Positions 1 to 12,800 of a stretch of DNA of 64,000 nucleotides are shown here, one piece after another (the first letter of the stretch is position 1; the number at the start of each line of letters is the position of its first letter). The position numbers and the translations under genes were made by a program. The notes under the pieces were generated by a model. The model searched no databases and was not told the DNA's origin. It saw nothing but the letters and a program-made list of their open reading frames with translations. The DNA is taken from positions 9,670,001 through 9,734,000 of the forward strand of contig OX485806.1 of the NCBI GenBank assembly GCA_950295325.1, in the 5' to 3' direction. The stretch is from Polytrichum commune. Its lineage: Eukaryota > Streptophyta > Polytrichopsida > Polytrichales > Polytrichaceae.

Positions 1-1235
1 TCACTCATGCACTTTCATCATCCTTGAATCCTACTCTATCTACCATCACATTACCAATTTGCATGTTGCCAACTTCTTCAATGGGTTCATTGTCAACTGC
101 ATCGTTTCTTTCATCAAGCATTCTTATAATTTCCTACTCAATAGGTATGTAAGGATTGTTGAGATCAAATTTCAGTTCATAGTTCATGAATTCATGTGCA
201 TTCATAGTGGGTCCAATTTTACTCCCTACATATACCAATCTTAGTTGTTCCTATAAGATAGTAGGATTTAGCAACTTGCTAACAAGAGAAGGTAGGGTTT
301 TGACCAATGGATGAACTCATCCAACATCCATAACATTATTTGTAAACGTTTTCATAAGAAGTGTCATTAAAGAAGTTACCATGGTGACATTAAATACCAT
401 ATGACACTAAATATCATATTTAGTGTAGTTGGCAATATCTGAGAGTCATCACATAGTCCGGTAAACATAGTTATGTAATTAGTGGGCACCTCTGAGCATA
501 ACACGCAATGCAATGTTGTTAAGAAGTTAACTTATATTGAATCTCTTTTATTTGATGTAAGGTCTATTTTTTCACATGAATCACACCAAGATACACTTAC
601 CCACAATGGGGACCATGGCTTTTTTGTGATATGTGAATGACATGTACTATTTAAAGGAAAATAAATAAATTGATATAGGTGTGTCGTTTTGATGACTCTT
701 TTGAATTTATGTTTTGTTAATCATGCGTTGTCTTAAAGTGGATTGAGACATTAAGGGCTTCTATGTGTGTGGTGACTTTGTGTTATAGTAGAGGCGCCTA
801 TTCCCAATCAAGACCCATCGACAATGTATAGGGTACTAGAAATTCGATTGGGTTGGGACTGAATTTCGATCAAGCCAAAACCAATAGTGCCATGACACAT
901 TTCCTGGTTTTGAGTGGTAAAGTGAGGAGGAATGAGTGGTTATGGCAAACTCTAAACATTGGTAATATGTTTAGGCCAACTTTTGGATTCAAAAATTCAC
1001 ATTTTTTTTTAATTTGAGGGATACAATTGTCAAAAAAAGTTGCAATCCTCCTAATTTCTATTTTCTTACACAGGATAAACTTGCACCACCTTAAACTTCT
1101 CTTGACCTAGCACATAATCTCTTAAGTGATTGGTTATATGCGCCTCTCCTCAAATATGGAAGTTCAACACGCCCATCGTGCACGATCCATAACTCACCCA
1201 CCATGACAACAAAATTAATCAACATCAATGTTGTC

Positions 1236-1462
1236 TACACTGATTATCCCGATTAGTGCGTGTTATTGTTCAGAGTTATGTAGTGCAACAATGTCTTACT
1301 CAAGAGTTCAATTTTTTACACGAAGGAAAGTTCAACAGGTTGTTTAGACCTTATAAAACATAAATAACTTTGCTTGGTAGAACACTACATTCTCAATATA
1401 AATAATTACAACACTAGGTAACTCCGAATAATAACACGCACTAAATTGGGATAATTAGTGTA
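1236..1462. mobile_element. Small TIR element (MITE), about 227 bp
   Basis: The left end reads TACACTGATTATCCCGATTA and the right end, reverse complemented, reads TACACTAATTATCCCAATTT. Similarity continues inward for roughly 45 bp (GTGCGTGTTATT, then CAGAGTTA / CGGAGTTA). There is no coding capacity. No clear target-site duplication was found. A further copy of the terminus lies at about 60,025-60,060. The superfamily is not assignable from the sequence alone. Confidence 0.6.
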
Positions 1463-2422
1463 CTACTCAACTTTCTCCCACTATATAAGACATGTATAAT
1501 ATCATAGGGTGGAGTTTTGTGCTAGAGATTCACCTTTCATGCCCATTTTGGGCTATTGCAAATAGCCCACCTAGACCCTTTTCACACGGCACATCATCCA
1601 ATAAGTGTTTGGATTGAGTGGTGAATGGAAAATGGTGTGAGCCTTTGTGAGTTTAGGCCTTTGTCTCCTCACCCACCCTTCTCCACTTCTTTTTCTTCTC
1701 ATCACATACTTGAGCTCCCAAGTGAGTCCCCTCCCACACCTCTCATCTATCGGCTATTCCTTTCCCTTTGCACAACTAATATCTCCACCATTTTGGGTTA
1801 AGTGGATGTAATTGGCGCTTCTTGTAATGAACGGTAAGCAATTACCGTTCAACAAATTACATACTTTGACCGCATTTGACTTAAGGGTGCAAGCACGGTA
1901 AAGTGGACATCTATTGATCCTTGCAGAGGTTTGGATGAAGGTGACTCAAAACGTTCAACTACTGTGGGGAAAAAATGTAATAAACAAAATGCATTTAGTG
2001 ATCCCTATGTTTTATGGCACATATTTTGTTCATTTCTAGTGAGTGTGCCCCCCCCCCTCCTTTGAAAAACATGGAATTACTTACTCCACATAACATGTAT
2101 AAGAAGTCATAATGACACGTAACACCAAATGGCATCTCACTGTAATAAGATCATTTAGTGTACCTATTTGAGTTAGGTTAATACAAAGGTCGACGTCAAT
2201 GGTGTAAAATAATATAGTAGTGCTTGATACTAGGTATATTTTGAGAGGAGATTGATGGAGAGTATTAAATCATTTAGAGCATGACCACATGTTACCGTTA
2301 GAGACCCCCACAACATGACAATGTCGGGTTTAGTCCACCCATCAGGCCTAACCACTATTGCAACATTGGTGGGGGCCGGAAAGCCCGCCGGGTCATAATA
2401 GCTTGAGTACATTGCGGCCTAG

Positions 2423-2431
2423 CTTTCAACT
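2423..2431. repeat. Left 9-bp target-site duplication
   Basis: CTTTCAACT directly abuts the left TIR and is repeated exactly at 5007-5015, next to the right TIR. Confidence 0.88.
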
Positions 2432-5006
2432 GGATCTCCGTATTTTAGTGCTACGAGCGTTTGTAGGACGCCTCCCGCGGGCAGCGTTCATGCTCGGGCA
2501 GCCCGTTCCTGTCCTCCCGTCCTGACCCGTCCTCCCGTCTTGACCCGTCTTACCTGCCCGAATTGGCCTTCCTGCCCGTGTCCTCCGTCCTGCCCGACGC
2601 GTCCTCCATCCTGCCCGACGCGGCTTTCCGCCTGTCCAGCTGTCCACCCGTCTGTCCATCCGTCATATCCGTCTCCACCACTACCCCACACCGAACCCGA
2701 GCTCCGTCATTCTTCCTTGCTCACGCCACTAGACAGCTCCGGAGCGAGTGAGGAAGTTGGGGAAAGGTTGTTGCATTGCTAGTTTAGGGTTTGGAAAAGT
2801 TGTAACTTCGATTGATGTTGTCTTAGTCGCCCGCCATGGAGGTGGACATTGTGGATCTGGGAGGGAAATGTGTCTCTTTCGAAGAAGGGTTTGATTTTGT
2901 AATAGAGGAGGCCACGGAAGATGTACAGGACGGACAGGGTTTAGTTTCAGATCTAGAAATTCTTCTGTCATTCTTCTGTCATTTTTCCTTGCTCACGCCA
3001 CTGGACAACTTCGGAGCGAGTGAGGAAGCTGGGGAAAGGCTGTTTAGATCTGGAAATTCCTGCCAGGACGGACGATTATGAGGACAGGCGATTGTACCTG
3101 CTAGTTTCCGATCTGGAAGTTATGAGGACATGTAATGGGTTTGAGGCCATGCAGGCTGAGGCCTCGTCCTGGATGAGAGTTTGTTTCTGGAATGCCTACT
3201 TGGATATGTTGGCTATGGACAAAGAGGATGATCTTTGTGTCATGTGGTTGGACGCGTCAAAGGACACAAATTTTGGTGGTGGAAGGCGAGTGCAATGCAA
3301 TTGTTGATAATGTTATGGAGTTTAGTGCTATTTTTTAGAATAATAGTGTGGGATGTTACAATAAGACAAGGTAGAACCAATGTAATGTTGAATCATAATA
3401 GGACACATTTATGATAGGTGAGAACCATTACATGTCCACTTCGGACACATGAGTATTGATACATTGGCTCCTACCCATTTTCAATAAAGTGTCATTGTTT
3501 GTTGAATTTTGAATGTAAGTGAAACTTCGGCAATTGCGAATTTTCGGAAAACAAGCAATTTAGTAAAATATGACAGGACATGTACAACATTGGTGTCCTG
3601 GAAAGACTTTATGCCTTCCTCATTGAATTCAGTAACATTGTAATGTATCCTATCAATGTCATATATCAATCTATGCAACATCTATTGTTTTCAGTGTTGT
3701 CCTAACATAATCTAAACTCCCATGACAAGCTTGTCCAACCTTGTTGAAATGGTTAATTTTATGGTACTGAATTTCACATAAAGTGTTGTCCATATACAGT
3801 TGCTTCGCCACAAAATTGCATTGGCATCCTCGCTTAGAGGTTAGACTGGCTTGCAATCTACTTGCCCTCCTCTGCTTTGTCTGTCCTATTGGGAGTGGTT
3901 GCCATGTGAGATTTTTAGGACAGCTTATATCAGAGTCAGAGGCTATAGAAACAACTGGACAACTAAAGGTGGAACAAGAGGTGTTTTTGTACTATTTTGT
4001 TTTTTCACTGTCCTAACATCTAGGGTTGATCCTACCCCGTCCTTGGTTGATTTTCTCCTCCCAAGAAATGTCTGTCCTGTCAAAGGGCCCAGGGGGTGGG
4101 ATCTGCAACCTCGCCCGCATATTTTCAAGAGTTACATCCCGCACCCTAAACTTTCTTATGCACCAACTTTCAAGCACGTATTGGTGTCCTTGTGGACGAT
4201 TGTACCTGCAGGAATTTCCAGATCTGAAACTAAACCATATCCGTCCTATAGATCTTCCGTGGCCTCTTCTATAACAAAATCAAATCCTTCTTCGAAAGAG
4301 ACACATTTCCCTCCCAGATCCACAATGTCCACCTCCATGGCGATCAACTAGGACAATGTCGATCAAAGTTACAACTCTTCCAAATCCTAAACTAGCAATG
4401 CAACAGCCTTTCCCCAGCTTCCTCACTCGCTCCGAAGCTGTCCAGTGGCGTGAGCAAGGAAAAATGACAGAAGAATGACAGAAGAATTTCTAAATCTGAA
4501 ACTAAACCCTGTCCGTCCTGTACATCTTCCGTGGCCTCCTCTATTACAAAATCAAACCCTTCTTCGAAAGAGACACATTTCCCTCCCAGATCCACAATGT
4601 CCACCTCCATGGCGGGCGACTAAGACAACATCAATCGAAGTTACAACTTTTCCAAACCCTAAACTAGCAATGCAACAACCTTTCCCCAACTTCCTCACTC
4701 GCTCCGGAGCTGTCTAGTGGCGTGAGCAAGGAAGAATGACGGAGCTCGGGTTCGGTGTGGGGTAGTGGTGGAGACGGATATGACGGATGGACAGACGGGT
4801 GGACAGCTGGACAGACGCGTGGACAGCTGGACAGGCGGAAAGCCGCGTCGGGCAGGATGGAGGACGCGTCGGGCAGGACGGAGGACACGGGCAGGAAGGC
4901 CAATTCGGGCAGATAAGACGGGAGGACAGGAATGGGCTGCCCGAGCATGAACGCTGCCCGCGGGAGGCGTCCTACAAACGCTCGTAGCACTAAAATACGG
5001 AGATCC
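2432..5006. mobile_element. Mutator-like foldback element with long TIRs, non-autonomous
   Basis: The outer ends are exact inverted copies starting GGATCTCCGTATTTTAGTGC. The inverted repeats run inward about 0.6 kb (left about 2432-3044, right about 4402-5006) with small indels. The element is flanked by a perfect 9-bp direct repeat, CTTTCAACT, at 2423-2431 and 5007-5015. A 9-bp duplication with long TIRs is the classical signature of Mutator-like elements. The 1.35-kb core has no recognisable transposase, so the copy is non-autonomous. The outer part of each arm is GC-rich and built of CCCGTCCT / CGGGCAGGA-like minisatellite units. A subterminal block of about 200 bp (2780-2985) recurs in the right arm (about 4470-4680) and again inside it (about 4200-4400), so the right side has it twice. 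The matching short ORFs in the two arms (2729-2971 on - and 4475-4717 on +) are mirror images of the repeat, not evidence of a protein. Confidence 0.88.
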
Positions 5007-5015
5007 CTTTCAACT
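5007..5015. repeat. Right 9-bp target-site duplication
   Basis: CTTTCAACT is the exact partner of 2423-2431. Confidence 0.88.
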
Positions 5016-5266
5016 CCTCTACAAAAGAATCAACTATTAATACCTCATAGTCATTGACCAAATAAGATCTTAGCTTCAACTATTTCTATGTAAAGCTATG
5101 TGTATTGTAAGATACTTGTTTTGATCATGAAACCCATAATTTATGAAGCTCATGTAAAGTGAAAGTGTGGAATATATAATGAGAGTATTCCCCTCTAAAA
5201 TAATGTAACCTGATTTAGCACCGCCTGGTGTTAGCATTTGGTGCACAACGTGCGATCATGTTCTCA

Positions 5267-6075
5267 CCCTTGACTGAGTCGATGAACATAACTTGTCGGG
5301 CAAAAACTGGATGAACTTGTGCAAGTTTGGATGAAAATATGGATGAACACATGATCGGCCAGTTATCATATGGTAAAGTTACCTTCGACTGGGTCGATGA
5401 ACATAACTTGTCGGGCAAAAACTGGATGAACTTGTGCAAGTTTGGATGAAAATATGGATGAACACATGATCGGCCAGTTATCATATGGTAAAGTTACCCT
5501 CGACTAATGAGTCGATGAACAAAACTTGTCGGGCAGAAACTGGATGAACTTGTGCAAGTGTGGATGAAAAATACTGATGAACAGATGATCAGCCAGTTAT
5601 CATATGGTAAAGTTTCCCTCGACTGAGTCGATGAACATAACTTGTCTGACAAAAACTGGATGAACTTGTGCAAGTGTGGATGAAAAATACTGATGAATAG
5701 ATGATCAGCCAGTTATCATATCATAAAGTTTCCCTCGACTGTATCAATGAACAAAACTTGTCGGTCAGAAACTGGATGAACTTGTGCAAGTGTGGATGAA
5801 AATACTGATGAACAAATGATCAGCCAGTTATCATATGGTAAAGTTACCCTCGACTGAGTCGATGAACATAACTTGTCAGGCAAAAACTGGATGAACTTGT
5901 GCAAGTGTGGATGAAAATACTGATGAACAGATGATCAGCTAGCTATCATAGGGTAAAGTTACCCTCGACTGAGTCCATGAACATAACCTGTCGGGCAAAA
6001 ACTGGATGAACTTGTGCAAGTGTGGATGAAAATACTGACAAACACATGATCGGCCAGTTATCATATGGTGAAGCT
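5267..6075. repeat. Tandem array, seven units of about 115 bp
   Basis: Seven successive units each contain GAGTCGATGAACA, ACTTGTCGGGCA, ACTGGATGAACTTGTGCAAG and GCCAGTTATCATATGGTAAA. Units start near 5269, 5384, 5499, 5618, 5736, 5849 and 5964. The first two are nearly identical and the others differ by a few substitutions and small indels. Short minus-strand ORFs cross the units but do not stay in one frame, so this reads as a minisatellite and not a repeat protein. Confidence 0.85.
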
Positions 6076-6450
6076 ATGGTGTTCACGATACATACAAGCA
6101 GAAGCTTCGAGGAAATGTGTCGTGGAATTGCTCCCCCAACCACACCTAGTTGACAATTATGACCCAATCTTCCCGTCACCAAAATAGCTATGATCCTATT
6201 TTCAAGGCTTTTAGGTATAAATTTATCGCAAATTGGTAGGAGCGGCCCCACATACAATATAACTTATGCACCCGAATTGAAGGACCGCAAGAGACACCGT
6301 CTACGTACTTGGAAGTTTCTTGTTACCACTAAACCATTAATCGGATTCGGAATCATCGTCGGCGGGTGGTGAACTAGAAGTTACAGATTCAGTATGTTTG
6401 AATCTCACGTAGTCTTGTTGACTTATAGGCCCCCCACACATATATAGGCT

Positions 6451-6520
6451 GCCCACACATACTGGTGGTGGGCGGCAGTGAACGGGCGAACACCGTTCGC
6501 TGCCACCAGTATGTGTGGGC
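6451..6520. repeat. 70-bp hairpin
   Basis: GCCCACACATACTGGTGG (6451-6468) is perfectly complementary to 6503-6520. The enclosed 34 bp is itself partly palindromic (CAGTGAACGG / CCGTTCGCTG). It is probably a minimal foldback element, since no gene flanks it. Confidence 0.75.
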
Positions 6521-6558
6521 GAGAACCGGGGAGAGCCGACGGTTAGTCCAGATGAACA

Positions 6559-6825
6559 AGTTGATTTTGAAAAATTACCCAGTTGCAGTTCAAGACTTCA
6601 GGAGAATTTGGTACCTAAAATAACAAAGATGCACTGGTTGATTTTGAGAAATAACCCGGTTGAAGTTCGAGACTTCACGATAATTTTGTACTTTAAGTTA
6701 CAAAGATGAACCGGCGAGTTTGAGAAATAACACGGTTGAAGTTCGAGACTTCATGATAATTTTGTACCTTAAGTTACAAATTTGAACCAGTGAATTTGAG
6801 AAATAACCCGGTTGAACAAGACCTC
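6559..6825. repeat. Tandem array, 3.5 units of about 78 bp
   Basis: Units contain TTTGAGAAATAACCCGGTTG, AGTTCGAGACTTCA and AATTTTGTACCTTAAGTTAC. They begin near 6559, 6637 and 6717, with a partial unit near 6795. Confidence 0.75.
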
Positions 6826-6984
6826 ACAAAACTTATCAAGTGTTCTAGAGGAATATAGAGAATATACCTCAAATTAATAAAGAGAAAACCGAAAGTTCAT
6901 GCAACATGTAACCAATCGGACTTAAGAAGAATAGAATTTTAACCGATCATGCCAAAAAATCTCCATGGACAATTGGTCAAATTT

Positions 6985-7185
6985 GATATTTAGTGTGACT
7001 TACTATTTGGATTCACAAGGTGCTATATCCTTTTACTAATGAAAAAAAATTTTACCAAGTAAAGTTGTCAATGTTTTATAATGTCCAAACATCATTTGTT
7101 GGTAAAATATGAGATGTACAATAAATAGGTATAGCATTGCGTAATTCCACATAGTAAGCTTTGCCTAAATATCATATTCAGTGTA
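6985..7185. mobile_element. Small TIR element (MITE), ACACTAAATAT family
   Basis: The left side reads GATATTTAGTGTGACTTACT. The right side, reverse complemented, carries GATATTTAGGCAAAGCTTAC. Internal sequence (AAAACATT, GTTTGGAC, TTACGCAATGCTATA) matches the element at 61359-61573, so both belong to one family. There is no coding capacity, and the exact ends and duplication are uncertain. Confidence 0.5.
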
Positions 7186-7256
7186 GTTATAGAGAGATAT
7201 GAATTCGTGGCCTCTATGCAGACTCACTCATTGCGAAGATGAAAACGTAGCGATTT

Positions 7257-7457
7257 ATCTCGCTTGAAATTATCTAGAAGTGAGAAATTATCTCGCTCGA
7301 TATTATGTAGTAGTGCGGAATTATCTCGCTTGAAATTATCCAGAAGTGAGAAATTATCTCGCTCGATATTATGTAGTAGTGCGGAATTATCTCGCTCGAA
7401 ATTATCTAATAGTGCGAAATTATCTTGCTCAAGATTTTCAAATAGTACGAAATTTTA
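7257..7457. repeat. Minisatellite of about 32-33-bp units
   Basis: The motif AAATTATCTCGCTCGA, followed by ATTATGTAGTAGTGCGG or AATTATCTAGAAGTGAG, alternates about six times. A higher-order period of roughly 65 bp is visible. It translates as a KLSRSEKLSRS-like short ORF with no sign of being a gene. Confidence 0.75.
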
Positions 7458-9212
7458 AAGGCGTGTGAAATCGTTGATCACAGCAGCGAACGAGCGAGTG
7501 GCAGGACCAATGCGACCAGTCGCTACCACTGCTATAAAGTGATAAGAAAAAACTCAACCCTCCTGGTGGGAGTCGCCGACTGGCCTCACCACCAGCAAGT
7601 GTGGGGAGGCTATTAGAGGGCTTGGCTGCTCCAGGGGGTGTTGGGCAGTGCCCAGGAAGTTTTTGGGCATAAGGTAGAAATACCATAACCCGTGAAAATA
7701 AGGTGATTCGCATTGAAGATTTGGTCTGACAATCATGAGGTAATTTTTCAAGATAGACGAGAAGGATTCATGAAGGATGCAAGTTGTTTCATATTTTTCT
7801 GTCCTTTACAAAAAATGCTATAATTTTTCAAAGTGGAAAGTTGTCCAACCCCCTACTCGTTCACTAGATTCTCCCTACACCGAACATGGTACTCCGTATT
7901 TCCATACAAAACATCGCCTAAATCGGTTACCCCATGAGTACATTAACACTTGACTCCCATTGGCTACACTAAGTGTACACGCATTGAAGTTGTTGCCGAG
8001 CCATGATCGGTTTTAGAAATGGCACTTCACCATTATGACAGCGGTCTAGTGCACGGCTAGAGGGTGGTTAACGGGTTATGGTATTTCCACCTCAGTCGGT
8101 CAAGATCCCAGTGATTCTAAACCCAACCGGTTACGTGTTGACATCTTCCGGTTTTGCTTTCATTCATTTGAGGTATGTTCCTCTATAGATTCCTCTACAA
8201 TGATCGGTAATTCTCCTAAAGTCTCCAACTTCAACCAATTGTTTCTCAAATTCAACCGGTTCATTTGTAACAAACCGCCGGTTCTCCCCAAGCAGTGGTG
8301 TTGGGCTAGGACCGCAGAAGGCCAAGGCCTACATGGAAGCTCCCAACCGGGTACGGGGGTTAGCCGGTCCTTGCTAGCGGTGCCATGCCGGAGGCCATTG
8401 TTCATCCACCGTTTTTTTGTCGTCATGCACTTCCAAGCTTTGAGGACTCTCCAACATCCTAACTTTGACCTCGGTGAGTTATGGGATCGCTCTAGTCTTG
8501 CGACAACAACTGTTGCAAATGGAGCAAGCGTATTGATTCTCAGATTTTTTTATTTTTTATTTTGATACAGAAGGCCGACATGCCAGCGCCAAAGCACATG
8601 AGATGGTTGACCACCTGAAAAGTTTTTCCGTCAAGTAAAGAGGAAATTTCACAGCCGGGAATCAAACCGCCAACCTCTTCCTTGAGATTTGGGTATCTCT
8701 CCACCATCATCCGGTAGTTTAGGGTCATCTCGGACCTCGATTCTCGGACATTGGATGTGGATCCCCACCCACTTCGACGATGATTGACAACAAGCTCCGA
8801 GAGCTACAGTTCGGGTGAACTTCACATTCAACTTTTCTCCTAGTTGTTTGGCTGCAAATTCAAATGTGTGTGTGATTATAGGGTTCGATCTATCATGGTT
8901 TAGTGATAGGTTTGTGTAAATAAGAGATACATAGGGTTTTGCGATTTGAAGATCCTATAGCAAGATTGCAAGACGAGAGTTGGCGAAATGTTGGTGTTGA
9001 AGGTGATATTCCGAATTGCCAACTTCCTCCTCACACATCAATTATCCTCCTTTGACAACATTATCCACTCCCGCGCCGTCGAGGTCTAGTCCTCCGCCAA
9101 ATTGAGGAACTACATACATTCTAGGCATTATGAGTGCCATGCGCATTAGGGCCGGTGCTTTGCAAAGGAAGCGAAAGGCGAGGAACTTCGCTTTCATGTT
9201 GAACGCAACTTA
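7458..9212. other. Gene-free stretch with a possible SINE
   Basis: No supported gene. The only structured piece I can name is the SINE-like segment at 8548-8745. ORFs of 90-121 codons here lack family features. Confidence 0.5.
8548..8745 (-). mobile_element. Possible tRNA-derived SINE
   Basis: Read on the minus strand, GGTTTGATTCCCGG resembles a pol III B box. About 40 bases before it lies a weak A-box-like ACCGGATGATGGTGGAGAG. The 3' end is an A-rich tail near 8548-8565. No target-site duplication was confirmed, so the assignment is tentative. Confidence 0.4.
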
Positions 9213-9808
9213 GGGCCACTTCACACACAAGGCTGACGGCCCCTATCCATGGCAATGTAAGAGCTCTCATTGGTCGAAAAGGCAGAGACCGTCCATGTTC
9301 ACTTCGCACTAAGCTTAGGAGGTGAAGGCCTAAAGGCCCAAAGGAAAGTTTGTGGATGAAAAGTCTACATGGAGTCCTACATGGCAGATTGTAGATAAGG
9401 GTGCATGCTCTACCGGAATTTGCGTCAGACACACCTCCAAGATGTGGGCCTGACACAAATTCCGGTAGACCATGACTTTTTTTTTATATTTTTCCCAACA
9501 TGACGAATTTCAGGACAAACTGCATGGTAGATTCCAAAACAGATTCCATGACAGACAAACACCACCAAGTAATTCTCTTAAATTGATAAAGCTTGAGACA
9601 TATTATATTAAACCAGATCCTCCCCTCTTTTCCGCCATCAAAATATGCAATGGTCCCGCAACATGTTCATTCTCACTTCACACTATGCTTGAGGACCCAA
9701 GACTACATAAAATGGCTTTCCCAACACCCATGGTATGACCTTTGGATGAGAGTCAAGGGTCCTCACCATTACAAGGTCACGGCTCTTGGCTCATGTGTGA
9801 AGTGGCCC
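9213..9808. mobile_element. PIF/Harbinger-type (Tourist-like) MITE, family A, 596 bp
   Basis: The ends read GGGCCACTTCACACAC and, from the other side, GGGCCACTTCACACATGAGC. They are flanked by TTA on both sides (9210-9212 and 9809-9811), the 3-bp target typical of PIF/Harbinger elements. An internal palindrome around CTACCGGAATTTG...CAAATTCCGGTAG (about 9410-9468) is shared with the copies at 24985-25422 and 58926-59430. No transposase is present. Confidence 0.75.
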
Positions 9809-9811
9809 TTA

Positions 9812-12800
9812 CTCATAACTTCTTTGAACCATCAGCTCCAACTTCAACTCCTCGACATGCCCGTCTCGTTGGATTGTGCGTTTAAGGCGCACAATGGAGA
9901 TTGTTGATTTATGCAGGCAAGGTAGCCAAAACCTTAAAATCTTGGTTTGAAGTCATTTAGTGGCGAGTTGACAAGGCTATATTTCCTAATAACTTAAGTT
10001 AGGCCCTCTTTGCAATGTTTCATAGCACCTGCTAAGGGGGAGGGTGAAAATGTTGATTACAATTTTAAGTAGAGACTAAAAGTTCATATTATAAGTCAAT
10101 ATAATCTCTAAACCAAGGTTAGAGGCTTTGGATTAGTCTAGTGAGTCTTAAATTGGGATGAACTAGTAACAAACGTATATGGGACATGTTTTTGCCGCTC
10201 TCCCCTTGTGGTGTCTATGTAAACTCCTCCGTTGGGAAGACAAATACGTAGTGAAATATTCTAGAACATGGTTATGAGCTTCTTAGATAATTTTTGGAAT
10301 TGGAATAGGAGACCCCAAATTAACTTAGTGAAAACATTGGAACAAATTAGTCGTCAAACATGTACGAAACTTGTGTTTTTTACTAGAATCCCTTCATCCA
10401 CACCACATCCACTGAAATATAATCTTGAGTTTACCTGGTATTACATTGTGAAATAGGGAATGAAATCTATCTCTGACAAACATATATCGTAGACATGCTA
10501 CTAACCGTGCATATTTGGGTTTCAAATGGTTTTCCACAAGGTGGGTTAAACCTTTTTTATTTTATTTTAAAATTTGTAATTAGTAAATGAGATGAGAGTA
10601 TTGTGGTAAAATGAAATGACAATTGTATTTGAAAAGTTGTAACCTTTCTACAATCAAGTTCACAACTATATGCATCAATGTGTGATCAATGTGCCATTCA
10701 CTAACCGTGCATGTTAGGTTTCACTAAAGGAGCTACAAATGTTGCCCTCTTCTTTGTAGGCATAGGAAATTGATGAGGTTTTGATATTGTCCTTTTGACT
10801 TGTGTAGCCATTTTCTTCTCAAGTTGTTGTTGAAATTTTTGCTTCTTTTTTGGCCATGGCAAGGTCTGCTCTTTTCATCTTCATCAAATTGCTACATCTA
10901 CACCTTGCTATGTGATTCGACTGAAGGAAACTCCATGATGAGTGTGAGTTGATAGTGATGTTTTAGGTCATTGGCGCGGTCATGATTGAGTTTGAGAGAC
11001 ATCGGACGGTTGAGATTGCATGTGATATAATTTGACGGCCGAGATTATAAGTACACGGTAAGTGGCATGGTGGAGTATCGTGACATGCATGGTAAGTGGT
11101 GCTGCACGGTTAGTAGCATGTCTACGATATATATGTGTGTGTGCGTGTAGAGAGAGAGAAGGGAAACCCTAGTACGAAACATGCCTCGTTTCCAACTACA
11201 TTGTGAGAGCAAAAAGGACATAGTCGTTGATCTCTAGGGCTCGGGATAATCTATGCTTGCTCAAGTTTGGCAATGGGCCCAATCAATGGATATTTTAAGA
11301 GCGGTTGGCAACTCCACGCAGCGACCGCTTTCAACCTTGAATCGGTCTGCGTTCTTAAGTGGTAGCCTAGGCTCTATGCCGGCACACTTTCAAAAATATT
11401 CCAGGCCCACAGAATCCATCCCTTAGCTTGGGCCTTGAAGTATTTTTTATGAATAAGGAGTTCAAATGGGAATGAAAATTTGCAAGAACTTCAATCCTTT
11501 CACATTGAAAACAACACATCATCGGGAATCTTAATTTTAGGTCAAGTGCCGGAACCGGGGAGGGGGAATTAGTTGTATACGAGCATACCTATCAGCCATC
11601 CAACATAAAAACTTGACCCCTGTAAGTTTGTTGCTTGTTCATCTCAAATGACCTCGAGTAGACTAATTCGGGGCCTTGAATCTAGTTTTGGTATCCAAAT
11701 CAACTTTTAAAAGCAACACTTGAACTTCATACTTTTTCAAGTCTTTTATGTTGGGTGAATGAGATGTATGCTTGTATAAGATAATTCTCTCTTTTCACCG
11801 GAACCCAAGTTTGCTCAAGTCGGCCTAAGTGTGACATTGCATTTGTCTTGAACTAAGCACTACATGACATCGATTTGAGTTAGCAACCACAAGCATTGTA
11901 TATTCATGTAGAGTCCCTGTTGTTGGGGTACCCCACGGGGTGCACCCATTGTAGAGATTCAAATGACTAGAGTGGGATATAATGCTAATAACCACCCCCC
12001 TCCCTCCCTCCCCTATTTACATCACCATGATCATTTATTGGATAATTAATTTATGATAGTATCTCATTACTTGTATTTTTGATTTGAAAAAAAAAATAGC
12101 ATAATAAAATTGCCCTTCAAAAATTGCATGAAATTTTGATATGAAATGTCTCAAATTTTGTTTTCATTTTAAAAATGACAAATATAATAAATGAATTTTT
12201 CTAATACATAGAATTTGCATAAGGTTTAACATGTATGCAATTTAAAAAAAAATTCTATGCAAATTTTAAATGTAATATGGTGGTGCGGGTTAAAAGTTTA
12301 AAGGACCCACTCATGTCAATTTGGTTCTCTACCATTCAATGCACCCATTGAATGGGCTCCTATAGACTACAAACATCCAAATTACTTTCATAAGTACCAT
12401 GTCACACAATTCAATTTGGCACTAAATATGATGTTTTGAAATGACAAATTAATCATGAATTAATTCTCACTCCCTCCATGACTTTCTTCAACACGTATCG
12501 ATATCTCTTGTTATGTATCTCATAACGACAGTCTACGAGGTCCAATAAATGTGGCATAAATACAATTTTCATAGGTGATCTATATATAGTAATATTATTA
12601 TCACCTTCACAAAACTTACACATTGTAATTATGTGAGTGAATCCCTAATAGAATGAAGGTGTTACCCCTATATTGATGTTTTTGACAATATCGGGGACCT
12701 CCTAATGCTTACACATTTAAAGTTTTATGGTATGCTCCAAGAGAGCTCAAAATAACTCATGCAAAATTCAATTCAGAATTCTAGAAAGTTGAAGTGTACC

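Larger units (their letters stand above)
1..2431. other. Gene-free intergenic DNA
   Basis: I see no convincing coding exon on either strand. The stretch is AT-rich with short ORFs only. It holds one perfect short palindrome (404-426, arms ACACTAAATAT) and one TIR element (1236-1462), listed separately. Confidence 0.6.

Noticed and set aside
2426-2990. Short ORFs mirrored at 4392-4990
   Set aside because: They are the two inverted arms of the Mutator-like element read on opposite strands, with no transposase features.
8200-8565. 121-codon ORF
   Set aside because: No family resemblance. The neighbouring DNA contains SINE-like sequence and no splice-supported extension was found.
10030-10460. 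Possible LTR start after a purine tract
   Set aside because: No second LTR, primer-binding site or pol domain is found, so it is not claimed as a retrotransposon.
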